From CAZPMT01 sp964587655 (lineage in GTDB: Bacteria; Hydrogenedentota; Hydrogenedentia; Hydrogenedentales; SLHB01): DNA of 64,000 bases. The stretch is from contig CAZPMT010000011.1 in NCBI GenBank assembly GCA_964587655.1, forward strand, positions 1-64,000, read 5' to 3'. Shown here piece after piece: positions 9,515 to 18,356 of this stretch (its first letter is position 1; the number at the start of each line of letters is the position of its first letter). Both the position numbers and the translations under genes were made by a program. The notes beneath the pieces were generated by a model. That model worked only from the letters and a program-made list of their open reading frames with translations, was not told the DNA's origin and did no database searches.

Positions 9515-11422
9515 TCAGCGTGGGACATCGTCATAACGCACCTCGTAGACTTCGACGCGCTCGGTTCCCGGTTTGCGCGGTCGCGCGAGATCGACCGTAT
9601 ATGCGGGAGCGAAGTAGCGGCGGAACTGCCTCCACGCCTTCACCATGCCGAGGAAGGCGTCGCGGTGACCGCGTGATTCCTCGATGTACGTAAGGGGGAT
9701 AAAGACCCAACGGATGTCATGCGCCTTGAGCCAGGCCACTTGCTCCGACAAAGGCAGATCGCGCAGGCGCCGGAGCGGCTCATCGTTCTGAAATGTGCGG
9801 CCGTTGAAGTAGTACGTCCGCCGATCGAAGGTCAGCACCGTTTCATCATACGGCACGTGGCCGTTGACCCATTGGAAGGCGGGATACCGCTCGACGCGTT
9901 GCTTGAGATATTCATCGGCCTCTTGGAGTTGGAGCACAACGGGGATCTTGAAATGAACGGCGGCGGCATCGACTGCGAGTCCATAGAGAAACATCACGAT
10001 CAGGACCGCCGAGGTCACGTGTCTGAGCGGCCTGAGACGGCACACGGCGATCGCGGCTACGACCATCATGGGAATGAAGAACGGCAACAAGTATCGCGCC
10101 AGGCGCTCGAAGTAGAAGAAGCATATGAGACCCGCACCGGCGAACGCGCCCAACCCGCGTGCGCGCTTTCCTCCGGCAAACAACCCCGGGACGCCCAGCA
10201 GAAGCACAAGCCCCCCTGGGGACTTGCTCCAACCGTCGAAGGCCTGCGGCTTCATGATGATGTCCCACGGAAACATCAGCAGCCGGAGCAGGCCGGTATT
10301 ATCTACTACGGTCGAGTGCGTTCCCAGAGAGGTCACGTTCCAGTGCGGCATCCGCCCGCCGCCAAGTGCGTCGGCAAAGAATGGATAGAACGGGTTGCCG
10401 ACGAGCCACGCACTCCGCGCGAGCCACGGCGCCGCGCTTGCCAGGGCTATAAGACCGAACCAGAACGCGGCGCGGGGGCCGTCGGGCCGCGTCACAATCA
10501 GCACTGCGATGACGAGGAACACGCAGACGATATATCCGGTATGCCGTATGCCGCAGGACGAACCGGCGAAGAAGGCGGCGAGAAACAACCAGAATGGCAG
10601 TTTCTCATCATGCCACGCGACGAGGCAGGCCAGGGCAGCGGCAGCGAACGCGCAAAACGCGAGGTCCACGGAGGCCGTGCCGCCTTGATCGAGGAAAATG
10701 GGGGCCGTGGCCAGGATCGCCGCCGCGATCAGACCGCATCGGCGGTTCTCGATGCGCTTCCCGAGGAGGAAAACGACGACGCATGCCAGCAACGCGAAGA
10801 TCCAACTGAGCAGCATCACGCCGCGTTCGCCACCCTGGATGAACGCATACGCGAACAGGACGTGGAGCAGGTGCGGGTAGGCCGAGTACTCGTTGCCTTC
10901 CATGAGGCCGATTCTGCCTTCGCGGAAATAGTCCTTCGGCAGCGCAAGGTGCGCCACGGTGGCGTCCCAGCCGGTGGCAGGCGCGAGGGCGCTGATCAGC
11001 GCCATTGCGAGCGCGGCGCCCGTCGCAAACAAGCAGATCCATTCGATGAAACCAAAGGGTTGCCGCTGGCGTTCTTTCAGAGCGGAAGAAGGAATGGCGC
11101 GGTCGAATCTAAATACTTCATATCCGAATCCGGCGAGCGCCAGAACGTTTATGGCAAGCTGGGCCGTCGGAAGGGAGTAGCCGCCGATCACGAGGATGAT
11201 GACGGCGCAGACGCACAATCCGGCCAGCAGCCGGTACGCGAGCGATTCCACGCCATCGTGAAAACGGCACGGCCTCAGCAGCCAACCGCCCGCGACAACC
11301 GCCGCCGCCAGCAACAGAACGACAGACATAGCAGAACTCGCAATGAAAAAAAGGGTCATGAACGCCGCCAGCACGATATCACGCCCGGCCCGGGAAAGAA
11401 AAGACCAAACACCTTTCGACAT
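9515..11422 (-). CDS. polytopic glycosyltransferase, PMT/ArnT-like (GT-C fold)
   Basis: 635 aa from ATG 11422. The reading frame stays open up to 11779, but that extra part is repeat-encoded Arg-rich sequence, and GGAG 8 nt before ATG 11422 decides the start; this GGAG lies inside a palindromic repeat. The protein has ~11-12 membrane helices and then a soluble C-terminal domain. A GT-C catalytic-loop motif is visible in TGWDATVAHLALPKDYF (the family's W-D-x-x-x-x-H-L-x-x-P), which binds a polyprenyl-phosphate sugar. It probably transfers a sugar to a lipid-linked glycan on the outer face of the membrane. First gene of the operon with flippase and methyltransferase. Confidence 0.82.
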   Translation of the reverse strand: MSKGVWSFLSRAGRDIVLAAFMTLFFIASSAMSVVLLLAAAVVAGGWLLRPCRFHDGVESLAYRLLAGLCVCAVIILVIGGYSLPTAQLAINVLALAGFGYEVFRFDRAIPSSALKERQRQPFGFIEWICLFATGAALAMALISALAPATGWDATVAHLALPKDYFREGRIGLMEGNEYSAYPHLLHVLFAYAFIQGGERGVMLLSWIFALLACVVVFLLGKRIENRRCGLIAAAILATAPIFLDQGGTASVDLAFCAFAAAALACLVAWHDEKLPFWLFLAAFFAGSSCGIRHTGYIVCVFLVIAVLIVTRPDGPRAAFWFGLIALASAAPWLARSAWLVGNPFYPFFADALGGGRMPHWNVTSLGTHSTVVDNTGLLRLLMFPWDIIMKPQAFDGWSKSPGGLVLLLGVPGLFAGGKRARGLGAFAGAGLICFFYFERLARYLLPFFIPMMVVAAIAVCRLRPLRHVTSAVLIVMFLYGLAVDAAAVHFKIPVVLQLQEADEYLKQRVERYPAFQWVNGHVPYDETVLTFDRRTYYFNGRTFQNDEPLRRLRDLPLSEQVAWLKAHDIRWVFIPLTYIEESRGHRDAFLGMVKAWRQFRRYFAPAYTVDLARPRKPGTERVEVYEVRYDDVPR

Positions 11423-11430
11423 TCGTGCGG

Positions 11431-11562
11431 CTCCGTGGCCGCGGCGTCCTCGCCGCGTTCGTGCGACTCCGTGGTCGCGGCGTCCTCGCCGCGTTCTCGA
11501 CAAGCGCCGCTTGATGGAAGGTGTTTCCGCGGGAACGCGGCGAGGACGCCGCGGCCACGGAG
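11431..11562. repeat. REP-like palindromic element, copy A
   Basis: Two direct copies of a 30-nt unit (11431-11460 and 11467-11496, core GCGGCGTCCTCGCCGC, itself palindromic) and one inverted copy (11533-11562). The inverted copy matches 11431-11460 completely. The same unit, loop included (CCGCTTGA...GGTGT), recurs at 53544-53638. It can form a long hairpin. Its left edge carries the Shine-Dalgarno of the minus-strand glycosyltransferase. Confidence 0.9.
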
Positions 11563-11657
11563 CCGATCCGCGCGAGTTTGCATTCCTGACTGGCCGTGAA
11601 CCATGATCGGAATTGAAACGGTGCGGGCAAGTCTCAAACGTGACGGGAGGGATCATC

Positions 11658-12947
11658 ATGGAAATCACACGGAGGCAATTCCTGGGAACGTCCACGGCGG
11701 TTCTCGTGGCGGGCACGATGGCGCGAGGCAAGGTGTTCGGCGCGAATGACCGGATCCGGGTGGCTTGTGTCGGGATCAACGGACGAGGGGGAAGTCACAT
11801 AAGCGGCTTCTCGGATCTGGACGGCTCTGAAGTCGTGGCGCTGTGCGACGTCGATTCGCGCGTGCTCGATAAACGCGCGAAGGAAGTCCAGACGAAGACA
11901 GGAAAACTGCCTAAGACGTTTGCGGACATGCGCGAACTGCTGGCTGACGATTCGATCGACGCGGTGACGTTCGCCACGCCCAACCACTGGCATACGCTGG
12001 GCAGCGTGTGGGCGTGCCAGGCCGGAAAGGACGTGTACGTCGAGAAGCCGCTGGCGCATGAGGTGTGGGAAGGGCGGCAACTCGTTGCGGCTGCGGAGAA
12101 GTGCAAGCGGGTCGTGATGCACGGCACGCAACGCCGGTCGGAACGCGAATGGGTCCGCGCGATTCAGCGGCTTCGGGAAGGGGTTATCGGCGACGTGTAC
12201 ATGGCGCGTGCGTTGTGCTTCAAGAACCGCGATTCGATCGGTACGGCGGAACCGAAAGCACCGCCGGATTATCTGAATTGGAAACTGTGGCAGGGTCCCG
12301 CTAAGGAACGTCCGTATTGCGACCTCTACGTGCACTACAACTGGCACTGGTTCTGGGACTACGGCAATGGCGACATCGGCAACCAGGGCGTGCATCAGAT
12401 GGACGTCGCCGTGTGGGGCATGAACAAGGGCCTCCCAGTGCGCGTCGGCAGCATGGGCGGACGCTACGGTTACAAGGACCAGGGGCAGACCGCCAACACG
12501 CAAGTCTGCACCTACGTTTATCCCGACGGCACGATGCTCGTCTTCGAGGTGCGCGGCCGGGCCACTAACGACGAGGGCGGCGCGAAGGTCGGAAACCTGT
12601 TTTACGGATCGAACGGCTACATGGTCGAGCATAAGTTCTTCGACAAGGAGGGTAAGGAAATCCCGGACGAGAAGGGGCCCGGTGACGACATCAAGGTCAC
12701 CGGCAACCACTACGAGAGCTTTCTCAAGGCCGTGCGCAGTCGCAAACCCGAAGACAATCCCGCGCCACCGATCGACGGCCATCTCGCCTCCGCGCATTGC
12801 CATCTCGGGAACATCGCCTACCGCCTCGACACCCAACTGCACTTCGAGCCGAAAGAGGAAAAGTTCGTGGGCGCCAACGCGAAAGAGGCCAACAAGATGC
12901 TAAGGCGCGAGTACCGCAAGGACTTCGAGGTGCCGCAACTCGCATAG
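11658..12947 (+). CDS. Tat-exported Gfo/Idh/MocA family oxidoreductase
   Basis: 429 aa. ATG 11658 is preceded by GGGAGG at 7 nt; the frame upstream to 11613 lacks a site. The N-terminus is a Tat leader (TRRQFLGTSTAVLVAG). A Rossmann NAD(P) domain follows (VACVGINGRGGSH, with ALCDVDSRV after strand 2), then the family motif VEKPLAHEVWEG and a C-terminal alpha/beta domain with HYNWHWFWDYGNGDIGNQG. Known relatives oxidise or isomerise sugars, often as glucose-fructose oxidoreductase-like periplasmic enzymes with tightly bound cofactor. The exact sugar cannot be read from sequence. A second member lies at 35554. Confidence 0.88.
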   Translation: MEITRRQFLGTSTAVLVAGTMARGKVFGANDRIRVACVGINGRGGSHISGFSDLDGSEVVALCDVDSRVLDKRAKEVQTKTGKLPKTFADMRELLADDSIDAVTFATPNHWHTLGSVWACQAGKDVYVEKPLAHEVWEGRQLVAAAEKCKRVVMHGTQRRSEREWVRAIQRLREGVIGDVYMARALCFKNRDSIGTAEPKAPPDYLNWKLWQGPAKERPYCDLYVHYNWHWFWDYGNGDIGNQGVHQMDVAVWGMNKGLPVRVGSMGGRYGYKDQGQTANTQVCTYVYPDGTMLVFEVRGRATNDEGGAKVGNLFYGSNGYMVEHKFFDKEGKEIPDEKGPGDDIKVTGNHYESFLKAVRSRKPEDNPAPPIDGHLASAHCHLGNIAYRLDTQLHFEPKEEKFVGANAKEANKMLRREYRKDFEVPQLA

Positions 12948-13032
12948 CCGGCCTGTTCGCCGTACGCCATTGAGAGCGTAGCGCTTCTCCCTACTTTCCG
13001 CTGCCTTCCGCAAATATCAGGCGGGTTTGTTT

Positions 13033-14070
13033 CTATAGTTCGTTCTTTTCTCGCAGATAGGTGTAAAGCGCCTGTGCATATGCAAGACATGCTTCCTCAG
13101 AGGGGTGAGCCGTGTCTACGAAAATGCGTCCTCTATTAATTGTTCTCAGGTTCGACCTTACCAGTTCGGGTGGAACATACTCAATTTGGTATTTGTCCAG
13201 CCATTCTTTGATATGGGCCAGGCCGGATTTTTCGGGAAGCTCAGCAGCAAAATAGGGCATGACTAGAAAACGCCCCCGGGGAAATCTCTTTAGAAACTCC
13301 TTCTTGGATTCAAGGATTACGACAGCGGTTTTCTTACAGTCCTCAGGGTGAACTCTCAATGGCCAGTCAAAGCCGCCTCCACCTAGGAGTTGGCTGTGGT
13401 TTACAATCCACGAGTATATCTTAGTTCTGGTGGGGTGATTCTGCCGATATGATCCCCGATACATCAGGGCGTCGTCTTCCCCGAGATCATAGTAGGGGAA
13501 GTCTGAAGTCCATCTAGCTACGCATAGCAGAGCGCCTGTCAAGCGCCTGATATGGCCAGGCCAGAACACATAGACTGCTATACCCTCTCTTTGGGAGACT
13601 TCTTCCGTAAGTGGGAGTCTTTGGATGCTAAGGAGCATTTGCGCCGGTCCCCAGCCAGGCAAAGCCATATTATAGGGAACATAGTCCGTCGCCAATTCGC
13701 CGAATCTTGATGGGATTGTCTGGTTATCGTTCAACCCCAAGCCGTAGACAATGGAACAGCCAAACATCATTGCAAACTTGGATCTCCGTTCGGGATCATC
13801 AACCGAACATTGCCTGTGTCCAAATTCGTTCATGTGCGCCAACCCAGAGCAGACTAACTTATCACCCCTCCAGTAAGAATCCCTGACAGCAACGTTCTTC
13901 TTGCCGACATATCCAAAAACGGGGTCATATTCTTGCATGTCGCCCCATTTCTTTATTTCTTTGAGAGCGTAATGTTTTTTGTAAATCCTGGCTCCAACCT
14001 CTGCTAATCCCGAGGCGATGATAATCGTCATCACAAAGGAGACCGTCGCCAGGCAGATGTTCTTCAACAT
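13033..14070 (-). CDS. SGNH/GDSL hydrolase-like membrane-anchored protein
   Basis: 345 aa. Residues ~5-25 are a signal anchor (TVSFVMTIIIASGLAEVGAR). Block I appears as MMFGCSIVYGLGL, where the usual GDS is GCS, and the C-terminal block V as FVDTAHPSEEACL (D-x-x-H-P-S). So the Ser-Asp-His layout of SGNH acyl-esterases is present. GGAGAAGG precedes the ATG. Base composition is clearly more AT-rich than the neighbours, pointing to acquisition. Similar proteins sit in exopolysaccharide clusters as O-acetyl-handling enzymes; here the polysaccharide operon is about 1.6 kb away on the same strand. Substrate unknown. Confidence 0.65.
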   Translation of the reverse strand: MLKNICLATVSFVMTIIIASGLAEVGARIYKKHYALKEIKKWGDMQEYDPVFGYVGKKNVAVRDSYWRGDKLVCSGLAHMNEFGHRQCSVDDPERRSKFAMMFGCSIVYGLGLNDNQTIPSRFGELATDYVPYNMALPGWGPAQMLLSIQRLPLTEEVSQREGIAVYVFWPGHIRRLTGALLCVARWTSDFPYYDLGEDDALMYRGSYRQNHPTRTKIYSWIVNHSQLLGGGGFDWPLRVHPEDCKKTAVVILESKKEFLKRFPRGRFLVMPYFAAELPEKSGLAHIKEWLDKYQIEYVPPELVRSNLRTINRGRIFVDTAHPSEEACLAYAQALYTYLREKNEL

Positions 14071-14146
14071 GGGCCTTCTCCGTTTATGCTGCCGGTCTTG
14101 TGCGTGTCAGGGACCTTTCCAACAGCTTTGCTGCCGCTGTTTTCGG

Positions 14147-16587
14147 TCATTCCTCGAGAAGGTTTACTTCTTGGATCGTCCATTTCTTGGGATCGATGCG
14201 GAGCGTCTTAATCTCGTGCGGGGCGAAGGAGAGATCGAACGTCTTCTTCTTGAACGGGAGATGGAGGATGGTCGTTGCGGGACGGCCGGCTGTTTCGTAG
14301 CCGCGCACGATCAACGCCTTGCCGTCCTCGCTGCGTTTGAGCACGGTGAGCATAACGTTATCGGCCTCGGTGCCGATCATGGAGGCGCTCAACCCGCGCC
14401 TGCCCTCGTGGGCCGATTCGACGTGCGTGAAGGCGGGCTCGTTGAGCTCCCAGGCCTTCTTCGGTATGCGGGCGTCCTCCCACGGACCCTCGTGCGGCAC
14501 GAGACGGATCTTCACCGTCTGCCAGCCCTGGTCCATGATCGCGTAGGGAAGCGACGCGTCGTATCGTGCGCGGTCGTGGTGGCCGTAAGCGGGGCTGCGC
14601 AACATCGTGACGCGCATCGTGCCGCCGCACACGTCGAAGCCGTACTTCGAGTCGTTTAACACCGCAAGACCATATGGCTCCTCGCCGAGCGTCCCTTCGA
14701 GATCGAACCACTTCTGTCCCGGCTCCTCGAATCCGTGGGTATTCCGGATCTGCGAACCGTAGGCGGTGTCATACACGGCCCGGCCCGGCCCGGCCGGATA
14801 TTGGTTTCGTACGCGAGCTTGAGCATCGTGTAACGCTGCTGCCAGTTGATGCGGAAGGTGCAATCGATGGTGTCCACTTCGCGATGCAAGGTCACAAGCG
14901 TTTCGGCGGTCGACTTGTCGAATATCGAGACGACGCGCATTGTTGCCCGCACGTCGCCGAGTTCGAGCAGTTCGAGGCTTGCCTGTCCGAAGCGTCCGGC
15001 CTCGACGCGGAACTCTTCGTAGCCGTGGCTCCAGGTGTCGGATGAATCGACCATGCACGCCAGCACGTTTCCCATCTTGAGGACGTCGAGCTTGTTCCGC
15101 TTGTCGAACAGGCGGGAAATGTGGCCGTGATATGGATCGAACTCGATCCGCCACCACTCGTTTTCGAGGAAGGTGCGATCTCCCGTCAGTGGACGTTCAT
15201 GGTGCACGGGTTGCGCTCCGGAGCGCGCATGAAAACAACGGTATCCCATCGCGGGCAGTTCGGCCGTGAAGGCGTATCCCGTGCTGCCGATACGCTCCGT
15301 CAGAACCTCCTGGGAAGCGATTACCTGTTCCGTGTCATCGACGAAATGCAGAGGCCGCCGTAGGGTGCGCGCCGCGATCGAAGGCGCCATGACGGTCTGG
15401 GTGACCGGCCACGGCAGCGGGTTGATCGCGACGACGGTGTTGCCCTCCGCCGTGGTATTGATTGTTTTCGCGATGCGCTGGATCGCCTCGTTTGCGATCA
15501 CGTCGGCGCGATGCCGCGCGGCGCCGAGTTGATCGCGCGTGTCTTGATACGCGGTCTCGAGGCTCGTGCCCGCGAGGACGTCGTGGAACTGGGTGTAGAG
15601 GACGTCTTTCCAGGCCTTCTCAAACTGGTCCTGGGGATAGATCAGGCCTTCGAGGAGCCACGCCACCGTGGCGAAACGTTCCGCCGCCATGAGTGAATGC
15701 TCGCACTGGCGGTTGAGGCGCTTCATCTCGCTGTGCGCCGAGTAGCAGCCGCGGGCGTGGTGTTGAAGATCCGTCGTGATGGCCGGGATCGATCCCTTCT
15801 TTGCGGTTTTCAGAAATCCATCGAAGTATGCGCCGAGCGTCGAGAAGAGGACCTTGGGAAGACGCTGTCCGGGTTTGCGCGTCTCGATGATCTGCGCGAT
15901 GGCCCTCTTGGTCGGTCCGCCGCCGTGGTTGCCGACGCCGTAGAATCCGAGGATATGCGTCTGGCCCGGATTCAGATGTGGGTTTGCCGGCAGGCGTCGG
16001 ATCTTTTCGAGGACGTCATCGTCGGCGCAGTAACCTTCCTGCAAGTTGCACGCGAGGATTTCCGTGCCGTCGTTCGCACGCCACCAGAACGTGGTCCCTT
16101 CCGGGTAATTCATCTCGTGCTCGGGGCACGGCCGCATGTAGACGTAATAGTCGATGCCGATCTTCTTGTAGAGTTGCGGCAACGTTCCCGCGTGGCCGAA
16201 ACTGTCGGGATTGAAGCCCACTCGCGCGCGCATGCCGAATTCCTTCTGGAAAAAGTGTTGCGAATAGAGGCCCTGCCGCACGAAGGCTTCCCCGCCGGGG
16301 ATATTGCAGTCCGGCTCGATCCACCAGCCGCCGGCGATCTCCCAGCGCCCCTCTTTGACCCGTTTGCGTATCTCCTCGAACATATCCGGGTCGCACGCTT
16401 TGATCCATGCGTAGAAGCACGCGCTGCTCGCCGTGAACTTGAACGCCGGCGTCTCGTTCAACCGATCAAGGGCGCTGCGGAACGTGGCACGCACCTCCTC
16501 GTATCCTTCGGTCCAACGCCACAACCACGTCGGATCGATATGCGCGTGGCCGACCATGTGGATCGTGCAGTCTTCCGGTCTTGGCAT
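14147..16587 (-). pseudogene. GH38 alpha-mannosidase, frameshifted by a CGGCC repeat
   Basis: The N-terminal frame (16587 down to about 14790) has the GH38 entry motif HMVGHAHIDPTWLWRW and FNPDSFGHAGTLPQLYKK, holding the metal-binding His/Asp and nucleophile Asp of the retaining family. The C-terminal beta domain continues in another frame from about 14795 to 14147 (AVYDTAYGSQIRNTHGFEEP onward). The break falls in a tract of four CGGCC units (14776-14795); three units would join the frames as TNIRPGRAVYDTAYG, giving about 811 aa, a normal length. This may be a real mutation, a phase-variable switch or a sequencing error. It starts 28 nt after the SIS gene, last in the glycan operon. Confidence 0.85.
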
Positions 16588-16615
16588 CTCTTGTTCTCCT
16601 CTCCGCCGCTTCTTT

Positions 16616-17350
16616 CTAGACCTGCTGTTCGAGGAATTGCTTTCTCTGCTTGTCGATGTACTCCTGGCCGCTGACGTGGACGCTGCGGAAAATGGTCGGG
16701 TTCACGCCCATGGCCTGAAGGCGCTCGATTGCCTCGGCGTGGATCGCCCAGAACACGTACGCTCCCGCCAGGCCGCTAGCGGGACACATTTTCTCGTTGT
16801 CCCGTACCTCGATCATCGCGTCGCCGTACGGCCCGCAATTATCGATACAAATGTCCGCCACATCAACCAGCTTCTTCCCGCTAGGGTGGGCCGCGGCGCA
16901 CTTGTCCATCTGCTCGAACGATGCGATGCCGATGGTGGCGATGCCTCGCGCCTTGCACTGGATGGCAACCTCGATGACGTTGGCCGTGCGCCCGGAATTC
17001 GAGTTGATGATGAGCACGTCTCCACGTTTCAGCTTGCTCGAATCCAGCGCCAGCGCGACGGTGCGCGCCTCGAGTTCCGCGGATTCCGCCGCGGACCTAT
17101 TCAGGGGCCGCTGTTCCATCGTGCCTTCCACGTTGAGGGCGTACGAGAAGGGCGTGATGACCATCAGTCCTCCCGCGCGGTACTGGGCCTCATGCTTCAG
17201 CATGTGTCCCGTGTCCATCACCGCGAGCACGCCCTTGTTGGAGAGGCTGACGGCGATCATTTTCGCGGCCTTGCGGATATGGTCCGACTGTGTCGAACGG
17301 ACGCGCGCAAACACGTCTTCGATCGCCTTGAAGTATTCATCCAGATACAT
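16616..17350 (-). CDS. SIS-domain sugar-phosphate binding protein
   Basis: 244 aa single sugar-isomerase (SIS) domain protein of the type annotated 'sugar isomerase domain-containing' (UPF0309-like). Visible features: N-terminal helices (MYLDEYFKAIEDVFARVR), MDTGHMLKHEAQYRAGG in the first half, and the phosphosugar-binding loop LIINSNSGRTANVIEVAI (the S-x-S-G-R-T signature). It should act on or sense a phosphorylated amino sugar or hexose. The upstream kinase gene overlaps its start by 14 nt, so kinase and SIS protein are translated together and likely act in sequence. Cytoplasmic. Exact reaction unknown. Confidence 0.82.
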   Translation of the reverse strand: MYLDEYFKAIEDVFARVRSTQSDHIRKAAKMIAVSLSNKGVLAVMDTGHMLKHEAQYRAGGLMVITPFSYALNVEGTMEQRPLNRSAAESAELEARTVALALDSSKLKRGDVLIINSNSGRTANVIEVAIQCKARGIATIGIASFEQMDKCAAAHPSGKKLVDVADICIDNCGPYGDAMIEVRDNEKMCPASGLAGAYVFWAIHAEAIERLQAMGVNPTIFRSVHVSGQEYIDKQRKQFLEQQV

Positions 17351-18281
17351 GTTTCGATCTCCTTGATTCGCGCTTTTGAGTTCGGTCGCGTTGGATAATC
17401 CTGATAATGCCTTCGGTGGGCTCCGGGATCACTGGATACATGCAATACGGCAGTCCGGCGCCGCGGAGCGCGGAGCGCAACGGTTTCAGTATCAGCGGCC
17501 CTCCGTGGAACACGCCGCCGGTGAGAACCAACGGAACCGGACTTTGAGACCATTCCACTTTCCGGGTCGTGGTCACGGCGAGTCGTCCTAACGCGAGACC
17601 GGCCTCGCGACAGATCCCTCTTGCCACGGCGTCACCCTCGCGTGCCGCCGCGAAGACCTCGGGTACGCAAGCGGCGATCTTCGTGCCGGAGACGTGGCCG
17701 CTGTGGTCGACAAGACGGAGGATGTCGAAGACCAGCGAAAGACCATAGAACGCACACAGCCGCACCGTCAGCGCCGTCGCGGCTCCGCGCCCGTCCCACG
17801 CCTGCATGGCCGCCGAGATCGCCGATCTACCGATCCAATAGCCGCTGCCCTCGTCGCCGAACTGCGGGCCGAACCCGCCGCAGCCGGTTGACGCGCCCTC
17901 CGGCGTTCGCACGCGGCAACTGGCGCCGGTGCCCGCGATGAGAGACACGCCCCATTCGATGCCGTGGAGCGCAAACGCGATCTCGCTTTCCCCGGTGCGG
18001 ACGAACCGCACCCTGCCGAGCGCGCGCCGGACGGCCTCCTCGACAAGCGTTCGATCCATCGGCCCCGCGAGACCCACCGTCGCGATCCTTCCGCCGCAGT
18101 TGTGAGCGGCCCGCCTGATGCGCCCGAGCAACTTGGCGATCTCGCGCGCGTAAACGCCTCGGGATATGTAGAGGCCGCTTGCGGGTCCGCCGGCTTCGCG
18201 CGCGACGATCTCGCCGCGCGCGTCAGTCAGCAAGAGGCGCGTCTTTGTGCCGCCTCCTTCGATTGCAAGAAGCAATTCCAT
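17337..18281 (-). CDS. BadF/BadG/BcrA/BcrD-type sugar kinase (GlcNAc kinase-like)
   Basis: 314 aa ASKHA-fold ATPase. Phosphate-1 motif is IEGGGTKTRLLLTDARG at the N-terminus; the phosphate-2 region is LIAGTGASCRVRTPEG; FGDEGSGYWIGR near residue 150 and VLTGGVFHGG near the C-terminus are typical of eukaryotic-type N-acetylglucosamine kinases within the BadF/BcrA family. It would phosphorylate a hexosamine or hexose released by the neighbouring glycosidases. It follows the GH63-like gene by 75 nt and overlaps the SIS gene by 14 nt. The sugar specificity is inferred from context only. Confidence 0.82.
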   Translation of the reverse strand: MELLLAIEGGGTKTRLLLTDARGEIVAREAGGPASGLYISRGVYAREIAKLLGRIRRAAHNCGGRIATVGLAGPMDRTLVEEAVRRALGRVRFVRTGESEIAFALHGIEWGVSLIAGTGASCRVRTPEGASTGCGGFGPQFGDEGSGYWIGRSAISAAMQAWDGRGAATALTVRLCAFYGLSLVFDILRLVDHSGHVSGTKIAACVPEVFAAAREGDAVARGICREAGLALGRLAVTTTRKVEWSQSPVPLVLTGGVFHGGPLILKPLRSALRGAGLPYCMYPVIPEPTEGIIRIIQRDRTQKRESRRSKHVSG

Positions 18282-18356
18282 CGCGATGGTTCACTCCGGT
18301 TTCAGATCGCGGCAGGGAAATCGCGGCGCTGGATGTCAACGAATTCGCTGCGGCCG

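Noticed and set aside
11431..11562. Rho-independent terminator
   Set aside because: Hairpin is strong but lacks a T-run and has several unit copies; the family recurs elsewhere as a repeat.
9719..11599. 626-codon plus-strand frame opposite the glycosyltransferase
   Set aside because: GC-rich antisense frame with charge-rich, low-complexity translation; the minus strand has a clear membrane protein.
11423..11779. N-terminal 119-residue Arg-rich extension of the glycosyltransferase frame
   Set aside because: It is translated repeat sequence (RRGRRGHG) and its ribosome site is absent; GGAG before ATG 11422 gives a normal family start.
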